DNA from: an uncultured Eubacteriales bacterium
Lineage (GTDB): Bacteria; Bacillota; Clostridia; Oscillospirales; CAG-272
Assembly (NCBI GenBank): GCA_900552255.1
Contig: URZF01000007.1
Span: forward strand, 1 to 21,482
Length of the DNA: 21,482 nt
Reading direction: 5' to 3'
How positions within the stretch are numbered: position 1 is the first letter of the stretch; each line of letters opens with the position of its first letter. The position numbers and the translations under genes were made by a program. Positions 1-7,131 of the stretch are shown here, piece by piece. The notes under the pieces are model-generated. The model made no database searches. It saw only the letters and a list, made by a program, of their open reading frames with translations, and was not told the DNA's origin.

Positions 1-22
1 CCAATTTGTAGTTTCACCTTTC

Positions 23-31
23 ATTATAGCA
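23..31 (-). promoter_or_regulatory. Divergent extended -10 promoter element for a gene left of the window
   Basis: Read on the minus strand this is TGCTATAAT, a perfect extended -10 element. An A/T-rich tract lies upstream of it, and the -35 hexamer is poor. Just downstream on the minus strand is AAAGGTG, a plausible ribosome binding site, about 10 bases before the window edge. A leftward gene therefore probably starts at or beyond base 1. The gene itself is not in the window, so this is an inference from the promoter pattern only. Confidence 0.45.
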
Positions 32-82
32 AAAAAATATGAAAAAAGATATAGATTTTCCATTTTTCTTGTAAGATTTTAT

Positions 83-110
83 TGACTTTTTTTCCCGTGC
101 GTGATAATAT
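83..110 (+). promoter_or_regulatory. Sigma-A-type promoter of the crp/fnr-ABC transporter operon
   Basis: The -35 box is TTGACT at 83-88. After a 16-base spacer comes TAATAT at 105-110, preceded by TG at 102-103, which makes an extended -10. Transcription would start near 117. This argues against the in-frame GTG at 117 as the regulator's start codon, because it would sit at the transcript's 5' end without a leader. Confidence 0.6.
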
Positions 111-136
111 AAAAGTGTGCCAAATGGAACACTTTT

Positions 137-143
137 GAAAGGG
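137..143 (+). promoter_or_regulatory. Ribosome binding site that sets the regulator start at GTG 153
   Basis: GAAAGGG lies 9 bases before the GTG at 153. The longer frame opening at GTG 117 has no ribosome binding site and coincides with the predicted transcription start. I therefore chose 153. Confidence 0.5.
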
Positions 144-152
144 CGTGGAAAA

Positions 153-827
153 GTGGAAGCGTGCAGGCAAACCGAGGATATCGCGGCGGTTCTGCGGGAA
201 TGTGAAATTTTTTCCGGCATGTCGGAGCAGACGGCGCGGACGCTTTTGTCGATTCCTCCGGTGATTTTCGATGCCGGAGAGCGAATCGCGGGCGGAGAGA
301 CGTTTTCTCCGTGTCTCGGCGTTATGCTGTCGGGAAAAGCCAGTATTTACGGGCGAAACAGCGGAAGAAAGGTGCTTCTCAACCGGCTTTCGCGGGGAGA
401 TGTGTTCGGCGCCGCCTCCGCGTTTTTTGAAGAACACGAAAGCGTCAGCACAGTCGTCGCGGGAACAAAATGCCGCGTTCTTTTCATAGAGCGGGACTGT
501 TTGGAAACAATAATAAAAAGCGATTTTTCCGTCGCTTCGGCGTATATCGAATTTCTTTCCGGAAAAATTTATTTTCTGAACAAGAAAATCACAGCCTTTA
601 CCGCGGGAAGCGCCGAGGCGGCGCTCTCCTGTTATCTGCTTGAAAGAGCGGACCTGTCCGATACGGTCACGGTGAATATGACGCGGCTTGCCTCCGCGTT
701 GGACATCGGACGCACCACGCTTTACCGAGCGGCAGGCACGCTTGTGCGGGAGGGACTTATTGCCTGCGACGGAAAAGAAATACGCATTTTAAACAGAAAC
801 AATTTGGAAAAGAGGTACAAACAATGA
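153..827 (+). CDS. Crp/Fnr family transcriptional regulator
   Basis: A 224-residue protein with the two-part layout of the Crp/Fnr family. The N-terminal cyclic-nucleotide-binding-like beta-roll covers roughly residues 18-120, with the turn LSRGDVFGAASAF at about 79-91. It is followed by a dimerisation helix and a C-terminal winged helix-turn-helix at about 176-196 (MTRLASALDIGRTTLYRAAGT). The beta-roll lacks the arginine-serine phosphate-binding signature of true cAMP receptors, and I see no FNR-type N-terminal cysteine cluster, so its effector is unknown. Its stop overlaps the next start by 4 bases (ATGA), so it is translated together with the ABC importer genes and most likely regulates them. 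The start at GTG 153 is chosen from the ribosome binding site. An upstream in-frame GTG at 117 would add 12 residues. Confidence 0.85.
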   Translation: MEACRQTEDIAAVLRECEIFSGMSEQTARTLLSIPPVIFDAGERIAGGETFSPCLGVMLSGKASIYGRNSGRKVLLNRLSRGDVFGAASAFFEEHESVSTVVAGTKCRVLFIERDCLETIIKSDFSVASAYIEFLSGKIYFLNKKITAFTAGSAEAALSCYLLERADLSDTVTVNMTRLASALDIGRTTLYRAAGTLVREGLIACDGKEIRILNRNNLEKRYKQ

Positions 828-1795
828 AAAAAATCATCGCTTTCCTGCTCGTCATATGCCTTGCGGCGTCGTTTTTCGCCTGCGGCAAGACGGAGAACGA
901 GGACGTCACCGTCCGCGTGATCGCTCTGAAAGGGCCGACCGGCATGGGAATGGTACAGCTGATGGCGAACGACAAGGCCGGCACATCCGCAAACGATTAT
1001 GAGTTCACGCTCGCTTCCGCGCCGGAAGAGGTGCAGAGCGCGATCGCAAGCGTGGATATCGCGGCGCTTCCGGTCAACCTTGCGGCGGCGCTTTTCAACA
1101 AGGGCGAGGATATCAGCTTTGCCGCCGTCAACACGCTCGGCGTGCTCTCCATTATGGAGAACGGCAATACCATCGGCAGCATCGAGGATTTGAGAGGAAA
1201 AACCATCTACGCCACAGGAAAAGGCTCGACGCCGGAATATATCTTGAATTATCTGCTGACAAAAAACGGCATCGATCCCGAAACGGATGTGACGATCGAA
1301 TATCTGACCGAGCATGCGGAGCTTGCAACGAAACTCGCGTCCGGCGACGCTGCGATCGGACTTCTGCCCGAGCCGAACGTCACGGTGGCGCTGACGACGG
1401 CTGAGGCCAACGGCAATACGGAGCTTCGCATCGCGCTGGATGTGACGGAGGAATGGGCGAAGCTCGGAGAGGGCGAGCTTGTGCAGGGCTGCATCGTGGT
1501 TTCCAATAAGTTCAAGACCGAGCATCCCGAGCAATATCAGAAATTCATGGAGGAATACAAGGCTTCCGTGGCCTATGTGAACAGCGATATCGCGTCCGCC
1601 GCCGAAGCGATTGCGGAATTTGAGATCGTTCCGAAGGCGGCGATCGCCCAGAAGGCGATTCCGAACTGCAACATCGTCTGCCTCGACGGAGAGGATGGAA
1701 TCCGCTATATGGAAGCGATGCTGAATGTTCTTTATGAGGCGAATCCGCAATCGGTCGGAGGCAAGCTGCCCACCGACGCATTCTATGGCAAATAA
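824..1795 (+). CDS. ABC transporter substrate-binding lipoprotein, NitT/TauT (SsuA/ThiY-like) type
   Basis: A 323-residue secreted lipoprotein. It begins MKKII, has a hydrophobic segment and a lipobox ending FFAC with the lipidated cysteine at residue 20. The mature part has the layout of NMT1/SsuA-type periplasmic-binding proteins. An N-terminal strand carries ALKGPTGMGMVQLM, then IASVDIAALPVNLAAAL, then the ligand-proximal GKTIYATGKGSTPEYIL, then ASGDAAIGLLPEPNVTVAL. That family feeds importers for sulfonates, taurine, nitrate, thiamine precursors and similar small solutes, and the sequence does not show which one is used here. It overlaps the regulator by 4 bases and the permease by 11 bases, so it is part of one translationally coupled operon. 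The type of protein is clear; the substrate is unknown. Confidence 0.85.
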   Translation: MKKIIAFLLVICLAASFFACGKTENEDVTVRVIALKGPTGMGMVQLMANDKAGTSANDYEFTLASAPEEVQSAIASVDIAALPVNLAAALFNKGEDISFAAVNTLGVLSIMENGNTIGSIEDLRGKTIYATGKGSTPEYILNYLLTKNGIDPETDVTIEYLTEHAELATKLASGDAAIGLLPEPNVTVALTTAEANGNTELRIALDVTEEWAKLGEGELVQGCIVVSNKFKTEHPEQYQKFMEEYKASVAYVNSDIASAAEAIAEFEIVPKAAIAQKAIPNCNIVCLDGEDGIRYMEAMLNVLYEANPQSVGGKLPTDAFYGK

Positions 1796-2558
1796 AAGGG
1801 TCTCTCGGATCCTGCGCGGCGTTCTCTGCTTTGCGTTTTGGATTTTTGTTTGGCAGATGCTGGCGCTTGCCGTCAATCGGGTGCTGGTGCTGCCGACGCC
1901 GCTTGCCGTTGTGAAAAAGCTTTGGGAGCTGCTCGGCACGAAAGCGTTTTATCTGTCCTGCCTTTGGTCGCTCGGACGGATTTTCATGGGACTTTTCGCC
2001 GGGATTTTGGCGGGCGTTCTGCTCGCCGCGCTTTGTGCGGCGAGCGGACTTGCGGATTCGCTCATTTCTCCCGCGGTCTCCGTCATCAAGGCGACGCCGG
2101 TCGCTTCTATCATCATTTTAATGCTGTATGTGCTGGGAAAAAGCGCGGTTCCAATGGTCGCCTCGCTTCTAATGGTCATTCCGATTGTATTCGTCAACGT
2201 GCGCCGCGGCATCGATTCCGTTCCCGCATCGGAGCGGGAGGTGGCGCAGGTTTATGGCTTCGGTTTCGGCAAACGTCTGCGGTATCTGACTTTGCCGTCC
2301 GTCCTGCCGTATTTTTCCGCGGCGTGCCGCTCGGCGCTGGGACTTGCGTGGAAAGCGGGCGTCGCCGCCGAGGTCATCTGCACGCCGAAAAATTCGATCG
2401 GCGGCAAGCTCTACGACGCGAAAATCTATCTCGAATCGGAGGAGCTTTACGCCTGGACGATCGTCGTGATCCTGCTCAGCGTGCTCATCGAAAAGGTATT
2501 TGTGCTGGCGCTTGACAGGCTTTCACGGAAGGGAGGCGTCAGCGGTGCTGAAGCTTGA
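1785..2558 (+). CDS. ABC transporter permease, NitT/TauT type
   Basis: A 257-residue integral membrane protein starting MANKRVSRILRG, with about six hydrophobic segments. It contains the cytoplasmic EAA loop typical of binding-protein-dependent permeases: ASEREVAQVYGFGFGKRLRY followed by LTLPSVLPYF. This is the pattern of SsuC/TauC/ThiX-type permeases. It would form the membrane channel with the neighbouring lipoprotein and ATPase. The frame is open further upstream to an ATG at 1725, but that would bury 60 bases in the preceding gene. The ATG at 1785, 11 bases before the previous stop, gives the usual N-terminus. No strong ribosome binding site precedes it, consistent with translational coupling. 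Confidence 0.85.
   Translation: MANKRVSRILRGVLCFAFWIFVWQMLALAVNRVLVLPTPLAVVKKLWELLGTKAFYLSCLWSLGRIFMGLFAGILAGVLLAALCAASGLADSLISPAVSVIKATPVASIIILMLYVLGKSAVPMVASLLMVIPIVFVNVRRGIDSVPASEREVAQVYGFGFGKRLRYLTLPSVLPYFSAACRSALGLAWKAGVAAEVICTPKNSIGGKLYDAKIYLESEELYAWTIVVILLSVLIEKVFVLALDRLSRKGGVSGAEA
2528..2537 (+). promoter_or_regulatory. Ribosome binding site that sets the ATPase start at GTG 2545
   Basis: GGAAGGGAGG lies about 8 bases before GTG 2545 and inside the end of the permease gene. It supports a start giving MLKLENIV, the normal N-terminus of this ATPase type, rather than the upstream ATG at 2500, which would add 15 unrelated residues. Confidence 0.6.
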
Positions 2559-3168
2559 AAATATCGTGAAGTCCTATGGGGAAAAAAGAGTGCTGTCCGA
2601 CGTGTCTATGACGATCCCGGACGGTGTCACGGCCGTTCTTTCCGGCATGTCCGGCAGCGGCAAAACGACCCTTTTGCGCATTGCCGCGGGGCTGGAAAAG
2701 CCGGATTCGGGCATAGTGTCCGTATCCGGCAGAGCAGCCGTCGTATTCGCGGAGCCGAGGCTTTTTCCTTCGGTCTGCGTCATGGAAAACGTGACGTGCG
2801 TCATGCGCGGCGACAGACGGGAAAATGAGCAAAGGGCGATGGCGCTCCTTTCGGCGGTGGGACTTGCGGACGCGGCACGGCTGCGGCCGCGCGAGCTGTC
2901 CAGCGGCATGGCGGCGAGGGCAGCGCTTGCCCGTGCGCTTGCGTATGACGCGGACACTTATCTGTTTGACGAACCGTTCGGAAGTCTCGACGGGGAGATC
3001 AAATCGCTTGTCATGCGGTATCTGAAAGCGTTTTTGAAGGGAAAGACCGCGCTTTTGATCACGCACGACATGGCGGAGGGAGATTTTATGGCCACGCTCC
3101 GTTTTCACCTTGCGAACGGAAGTCTTTCGGATATTACGGAAAATCAAAACGAAGAAACGCCGCATTGA
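2545..3168 (+). CDS. ABC transporter ATP-binding protein, SsuB/TauB-like, with altered Q-loop and signature
   Basis: A 208-residue ATPase, somewhat short for a family usually near 240-260 residues. Walker A is GMSGSGKTT at residues 34-42, Walker B is TYLFDEPF at about 138-145, and the switch histidine is LLITHD at about 170-175. Two motifs differ from the consensus. The Q-loop reads VVFAEPRLFP, with alanine 69 where the family has glutamine (VFQE). The signature reads LSSGM at 118-122 instead of LSGGM or LSGGQ. The gene energises the adjacent permease and lipoprotein, and it overlaps the permease gene by 14 bases. Its last codons form the left arm of the terminator. The stop lies in the hairpin loop. 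The ABC assignment is secure; whether the altered motifs reduce activity is unknown. Confidence 0.88.
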   Translation: MLKLENIVKSYGEKRVLSDVSMTIPDGVTAVLSGMSGSGKTTLLRIAAGLEKPDSGIVSVSGRAAVVFAEPRLFPSVCVMENVTCVMRGDRRENEQRAMALLSAVGLADAARLRPRELSSGMAARAALARALAYDADTYLFDEPFGSLDGEIKSLVMRYLKAFLKGKTALLITHDMAEGDFMATLRFHLANGSLSDITENQNEETPH

Positions 3169-3183
3169 ATGCGGCGTTTTTTT
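3155..3183 (+). terminator. Rho-independent terminator of the ABC operon
   Basis: A perfect 10-bp stem (AAACGCCGCA with TGCGGCGTTT) and a 5-base loop are followed by an unbroken T run to 3183. The ATPase stop codon TGA lies at 3166-3168 within the loop, so coding sequence and terminator overlap. Confidence 0.9.
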
Positions 3184-3245
3184 GTTGTTTGCCCCGACGG
3201 TCATATTTTTCCGGCGGCTCGAATAGACTAAAACGAGGTGATGCT

Positions 3246-3719
3246 ATGAAAATCCAATGGAAGACACTGCTTATCTGTGTCGCGATACCGCTTGCCGTCG
3301 GAGGTCTCGCCGGTCTTTTGTCAAGAGGCGGCATGGAGGTCTTTGCCTCTCTTGAAAAGCCGCCTCTTTCGCCGCCGGGATGGCTTTTTCCCGTGGTTTG
3401 GACAGTCCTGTATGTGCTGATGGGGATTGCCTCCTACCTCGTTTTCACTTCGGGTGCGGACAGGAAAACGGTCGGCTCGGCGCTTCGGGTATATGGCGTC
3501 CAGCTTGTCGTCAATTTCCTTTGGCCGATCTTCTTCTTTAATTTCGGATGGTATCTGTTTTCTTTTATTTGGCTGCTGCTGCTCTTGCTTTTGATTCTCA
3601 TTACATTTGCCCGATTTTGGAAGATTTCCATTCCCGCCGCCTGTCTTTTGATCCCCTATCTCATATGGGTCGTGTTCGCGGGATATCTGAATCTCGGCGT
3701 GGCTTTGCTGAACGCATAG
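3246..3719 (+). CDS. tspO: TspO/MBR family membrane protein
   Basis: A 157-residue protein with five hydrophobic segments, matching the TspO/translocator-protein fold and its usual length of about 150-160 residues. The most telling stretch is EKPPLSPPGWLFPVVWTVLY, followed by a second-half block with QLVVNFLWPIFFFNFGW, both hallmark TspO patterns. Family members bind tetrapyrroles and cholesterol-like ligands and are linked to porphyrin handling and stress responses. The role here is not shown by context. The start is the ATG at 3246, preceded by GAGGTG at 3235-3240. The frame stays open upstream to 3165, but that would run through the preceding terminator. It is monocistronic, lying between two terminators. 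Confidence 0.92.
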   Translation: MKIQWKTLLICVAIPLAVGGLAGLLSRGGMEVFASLEKPPLSPPGWLFPVVWTVLYVLMGIASYLVFTSGADRKTVGSALRVYGVQLVVNFLWPIFFFNFGWYLFSFIWLLLLLLLILITFARFWKISIPAACLLIPYLIWVVFAGYLNLGVALLNA

Positions 3720-3737
3720 CTCTATCCAAATTTTCTG

Positions 3738-3786
3738 CGGCTGCATGCCTTCGGAACCGGGTTTCGGAGGGGTGCGGCCGGTTTTT
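3738..3786 (+). terminator. Long hairpin terminator after tspO
   Basis: Bases 3738-3756 pair with 3762-3780 in a stem of about 19 positions. It has one mismatch, several G-U pairs and a CCGGG loop at 3757-3761. One G and then five T follow (3782-3786), and a second T run lies at 3791-3795. It separates tspO from the glycogen operon promoter. Confidence 0.75.
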
Positions 3787-3838
3787 GATCTTTTTAAAGA
3801 AGATTTGGAGGAAACGGCGGATTTTGCAGCGATTCTAC

Positions 3839-3867
3839 TTGCGTTTTTAAAGATTCTATTATATAAT
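3839..3867 (+). promoter_or_regulatory. Promoter of the glycogen/glycan operon
   Basis: TTGCGT at 3839-3844 and a perfect TATAAT at 3862-3867 are separated by 17 bases. Transcription would begin near 3874, leaving a leader of about 50 bases before glgB. This is the only convincing promoter I see for the downstream gene chain up to 20697. Confidence 0.6.
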
Positions 3868-3870
3868 AGA
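3855..3870. repeat. Perfect 16-bp palindrome over the -10 box, candidate operator
   Basis: TCTATTATATAATAGA is an exact inverted repeat (8-bp arms, no spacer) that contains the TATAAT box of the glg promoter. A repressor dimer bound here would block RNA polymerase. No regulator gene for it is identified in the window. The sequence is AT-rich, so chance similarity is possible, but 16 exact positions centred on a promoter is notable. Confidence 0.5.
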
Positions 3871-3922
3871 CATAAGTTAAAAACAGTTCCGGCGGATTTA
3901 CAATGAAACGGGGGCTTCGGCT

Positions 3923-5881
3923 GTGAAAAAACACATGAGCGGCGACGGATATGCGGCATATCTCTTTTGTGAGGGCACCAATTTTTATGCCTATGATCTG
4001 CTCGGTGCTCATGTGGAACAGCGCGGAGGCTCCTTTCTTTATACCTTTCGCGTATGGGCGCCGAATGCCCGTGAGATCTTCGTATGCGGCGATTTCAACG
4101 GATGGGACGAAAGTCTGCCGATGGAAAAGGATGCGGATTCCGGCATTTGGCAGGCAGTCTATCCGTCTCCTTTTTCGCTTGCGGGGAACCGCTACAAATA
4201 TAAGGTGGTATCCGATAAGGGGACGGTATTCAAGGCGGACCCTTACGCGCGCTGTTCCGAAACGCGCGAAAAAACGGCGTCCATTCTCACGGACGGCGAT
4301 GCTTTTTCATGGACGGACGACGTGTGGCGGATGAGACGGCGCTCGTTCTTTGAGGTGAAGGATCCGACGCGTCCGCATTTTTACAGCGAGCCGATGAATA
4401 TTTATGAGGTGCATCTCGGCTCGTGGAAGACAAAAAACGGAGCTTCTGCCGCCGACGGCACGCATGATCTGCGCTATCGAGAGATCGCAGACGAGCTTTC
4501 TCGCTATCTTTCGGACATGCACTACACGCATGTGGAGCTGCTGCCCGTAACGGAGCATCCGTTCGACGGCTCGTGGGGCTATCAGGTGTGCGGCTGGTTT
4601 GCGCCGACCTCGCGCTTTGGAACGCCGGCGGATTTCAAATATTTTGTGAATAAAATGCACGAGTGCGGCATCGGCGTGATTCTCGACTGGGTGCCGGCGC
4701 ATTTCCCAAAGGACGAGCACGGATTATACGAGTTCGACGGCTCGCTGCTCTATGAGTATCAGGGACGCGACCGCATGGAGAACCGCGGCTGGGGGACGCG
4801 CTATTTTGACGTCGGGCGTCCGGAGGTGCAGTCGTTTCTCATATCCTCCGCGCTCTTTTGGATGCGCGAATATCACGCGGACGGACTGCGCATCGACGCG
4901 GTGGCCTCGATGCTTTATCTCGACTATGACAGAGAGCCGGGCGAATGGATTCCGAATGAAAACGGCGGCAATCAGAATTTGGAGGCCATCGCGTTTTTCC
5001 AAAAGCTGAACACGGCGGTTTTCGCCGAATTTCCGGATATGCTCATGATCGCGGAGGAATCGACCGCCTGGCCGATGATCACAAAGCCGGTGTCCTCAGG
5101 CGGGCTTGGCTTTAATTTCAAATGGAACATGGGCTTTGCAAACGATCTGTTCGCTTACATGGCGACCGACCCAATCTACCGGAAATACTGCCATGAGAAG
5201 CTGACCTTTCCGATGATGTACGCGTTTTCAGAAAACTACATACTGCCCGTATCGCACGACGAGGTGGTGCACGGAAAAAAATCGCTGCTGGACAAAATGT
5301 TCGGCTCTTACGACGAGAAATTCGCCGCGATGCGCGTTTTTCTGACGTTTATGATGACGCATCCGGGCAAGAAGCTTTTGTTTATGGGAACGGAGTTCGC
5401 GCCGTTCCGCGAATGGGATTATGAGAACGAGCTGGAATGGTTCATGCTGCGCTATCCGCGGCACGCGGAGATGCAGCGCTGCGTAAAAAGGCTGAATGGA
5501 TTATATCTTACGGAGCCGGCGCTTTATGAGATCGACGATAGCTGGGACGGCTTTGCGTGGATCGATCCGGACGACAGGGAACGCAGCACGCTTTCCTACC
5601 GGCGGCGCTCGATTTCCGGCGCGGAGCTTGTCGTCGTTTTAAATTTCACCCCTGTGAAGCGGGAAAGCTTTACGGTTTCCGTGCCGAAGAGAGGGGAATA
5701 CGAGGAGATTTTCACGACGGACGTCTATGAATACGGCGGCTCCGGCGTTATAAACGGGAGTGTAAAATCAAAGGAGCACAAAGAGAAGGGACATATGAAA
5801 AGCGAGATTTCCGTCACGCTTCCGGCATACGGAGGACTTATTTTTCGGCGGCGTAAGGGAAAAAGGAACAGTCATGAATGA
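3923..5881 (+). CDS. glgB: 1,4-alpha-glucan branching enzyme (GH13)
   Basis: A 652-residue enzyme that makes alpha-1,6 branches in glycogen. An N-terminal CBM48-type beta-sandwich includes FRVWAPNAREIFVCGDFNGW at about residues 42-61. It is followed by the GH13 barrel and a C-terminal beta domain. The catalytic signatures are GLRIDAVASMLYLDY with the nucleophile at Asp325, MIAEEST with the acid/base at Glu378, and LPVSHDEVVHG with the transition-state Asp446. The length fits branching enzymes that lack the extra N-terminal repeat of E. coli GlgB. The start is GTG 3923, preceded by GGGGG at 3910-3914. An ATG four codons later has no ribosome binding site. It is first in the operon and is followed by glgC after 34 bases. 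The C-terminus carries a basic tail (RRRKGKR). Assignment is very secure. Confidence 0.96.
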   Translation: MKKHMSGDGYAAYLFCEGTNFYAYDLLGAHVEQRGGSFLYTFRVWAPNAREIFVCGDFNGWDESLPMEKDADSGIWQAVYPSPFSLAGNRYKYKVVSDKGTVFKADPYARCSETREKTASILTDGDAFSWTDDVWRMRRRSFFEVKDPTRPHFYSEPMNIYEVHLGSWKTKNGASAADGTHDLRYREIADELSRYLSDMHYTHVELLPVTEHPFDGSWGYQVCGWFAPTSRFGTPADFKYFVNKMHECGIGVILDWVPAHFPKDEHGLYEFDGSLLYEYQGRDRMENRGWGTRYFDVGRPEVQSFLISSALFWMREYHADGLRIDAVASMLYLDYDREPGEWIPNENGGNQNLEAIAFFQKLNTAVFAEFPDMLMIAEESTAWPMITKPVSSGGLGFNFKWNMGFANDLFAYMATDPIYRKYCHEKLTFPMMYAFSENYILPVSHDEVVHGKKSLLDKMFGSYDEKFAAMRVFLTFMMTHPGKKLLFMGTEFAPFREWDYENELEWFMLRYPRHAEMQRCVKRLNGLYLTEPALYEIDDSWDGFAWIDPDDRERSTLSYRRRSISGAELVVVLNFTPVKRESFTVSVPKRGEYEEIFTTDVYEYGGSGVINGSVKSKEHKEKGHMKSEISVTLPAYGGLIFRRRKGKRNSHE

Positions 5882-5915
5882 ATTTAGATAAAAACCGAAA
5901 GGCAGGTAAATTCTT

Positions 5916-7118
5916 ATGGTTGGCAAAAAGGAATGTATCGCAATGCTTCTCGCCGGCGGACAGGGGAGCCGTCTCTATACCCTTACCGAGCGGACGGCAA
6001 AGCCCGCCGTCCCGTTCGGCGGCAAATACCGCATCATCGATTTTCCAATGTCCAACTGTGTCAATTCCGGGATCGACACCGTGGGGGTCTTGACGCAGTA
6101 TCAGCCGCTTGCGCTCAACGAATATATCGGAAACGGGGAGCCGTGGGATCTCGACCGGACGCACGGCGGCGTCACGGTGCTCCCGCCCTATCAGGGCAAG
6201 CGCGGCGCCGCATGGTACCGAGGCACGGCGAACGCGATCTATCAGAACATGACCTTTATCGAGCGGTATGCGCCGGATTATACCTTGATTCTTTCCGGCG
6301 ACCATATCTATAAGATGGATTACAGCCGCATGCTTGCCGAGCATAAGAAAAACGGCGCGGACTGCACGATTGCGGTGCTTGAAGTCCCGATGAGCCAGGC
6401 GAGCCGCTTTGGCATCCTGAATACCGATGAGGACGGACGCATCACGGAATTTGAGGAAAAGCCGAAAGTACCGAAAAGCAACAAGGCGTCGATGGGGATT
6501 TACATTTTCACGACCGCGAAGCTGCGGGAATATTTGGAGGCGGACGACGCAGACCCCGACTCCTCCAACGATTTCGGCAAGAACGTCATTCCCGCCATGC
6601 TGCGGGACGGCTGTCTGATGTACGCCTATACTTTCGAGGGCTACTGGAAGGACGTCGGCACGCTGACGAGCCTTTGGGAGGCGAACATGGACCTGCTCGG
6701 CAATCCGCCGAAATTCGACTTGTATGACAGAAAGTGGCGCATTTTTTACCGGCATAACGCCTTCCCGCCGCATCGCATCGGAGAGGATGCGAAAATTTCC
6801 AATTCGATGGTGACGGAGGGCTGCGTCATCGACGGGACGGTCATCGGCTCCATTTTGGCCAACGGCGTCCGCGTGGAAAAGGGCGCCGTCGTGCGCGACA
6901 GCGTGATCATGAGCGGCGTCACGGTAAAGGCGGGCGCGCATGTTTCCTATGCGATCATCGACAGCGACACCGTGGTCGGAGAAAATGCCGATCTCGGCGA
7001 CGCGCGCGAGGGCGGGCAGATTCTTGTGCTCGGCGCAGGACTGTGTATTCCTGCGGGAACGGTGATCCACGGCGGCGAGCTTGTGGACGACGGCAATCTT
7101 CATTCATGGATCGGTTAA
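5916..7118 (+). CDS. glgC: Glucose-1-phosphate adenylyltransferase, catalytic subunit
   Basis: A 400-residue enzyme that makes ADP-glucose from ATP and glucose-1-phosphate, the committed step of glycogen synthesis. The N-terminal nucleotidyltransferase domain has the intact phosphate-binding loop [10 protein letters not shown] at residues 11-20, then [20 protein letters not shown] at 27-46. [10 protein letters not shown] and [12 protein letters not shown] follow. The C-terminal part is a left-handed beta-helix of hexapeptide repeats, from about residue 285. The start at ATG 5916 has a GGCAGG-type ribosome binding site about 9 bases upstream. Its product most likely pairs with the GlgD-type subunit encoded immediately downstream, as in other Firmicutes. 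Confidence 0.96.
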   Translation: MVGKKECIAMLLAGGQGSRLYTLTERTAKPAVPFGGKYRIIDFPMSNCVNSGIDTVGVLTQYQPLALNEYIGNGEPWDLDRTHGGVTVLPPYQGKRGAAWYRGTANAIYQNMTFIERYAPDYTLILSGDHIYKMDYSRMLAEHKKNGADCTIAVLEVPMSQASRFGILNTDEDGRITEFEEKPKVPKSNKASMGIYIFTTAKLREYLEADDADPDSSNDFGKNVIPAMLRDGCLMYAYTFEGYWKDVGTLTSLWEANMDLLGNPPKFDLYDRKWRIFYRHNAFPPHRIGEDAKISNSMVTEGCVIDGTVIGSILANGVRVEKGAVVRDSVIMSGVTVKAGAHVSYAIIDSDTVVGENADLGDAREGGQILVLGAGLCIPAGTVIHGGELVDDGNLHSWIG

Positions 7119-7131
7119 GGAGGGGCGGGAT

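Noticed and set aside
117..152. Start of the Crp/Fnr regulator at GTG 117
   Set aside because: It coincides with the predicted transcription start and has no ribosome binding site, whereas GTG 153 has one at good spacing.
5874..5891. Five-codon reading frame (MNEFR) at the end of glgB
   Set aside because: It is too short and overlaps the glgB stop. The AAGGA before it may be chance.
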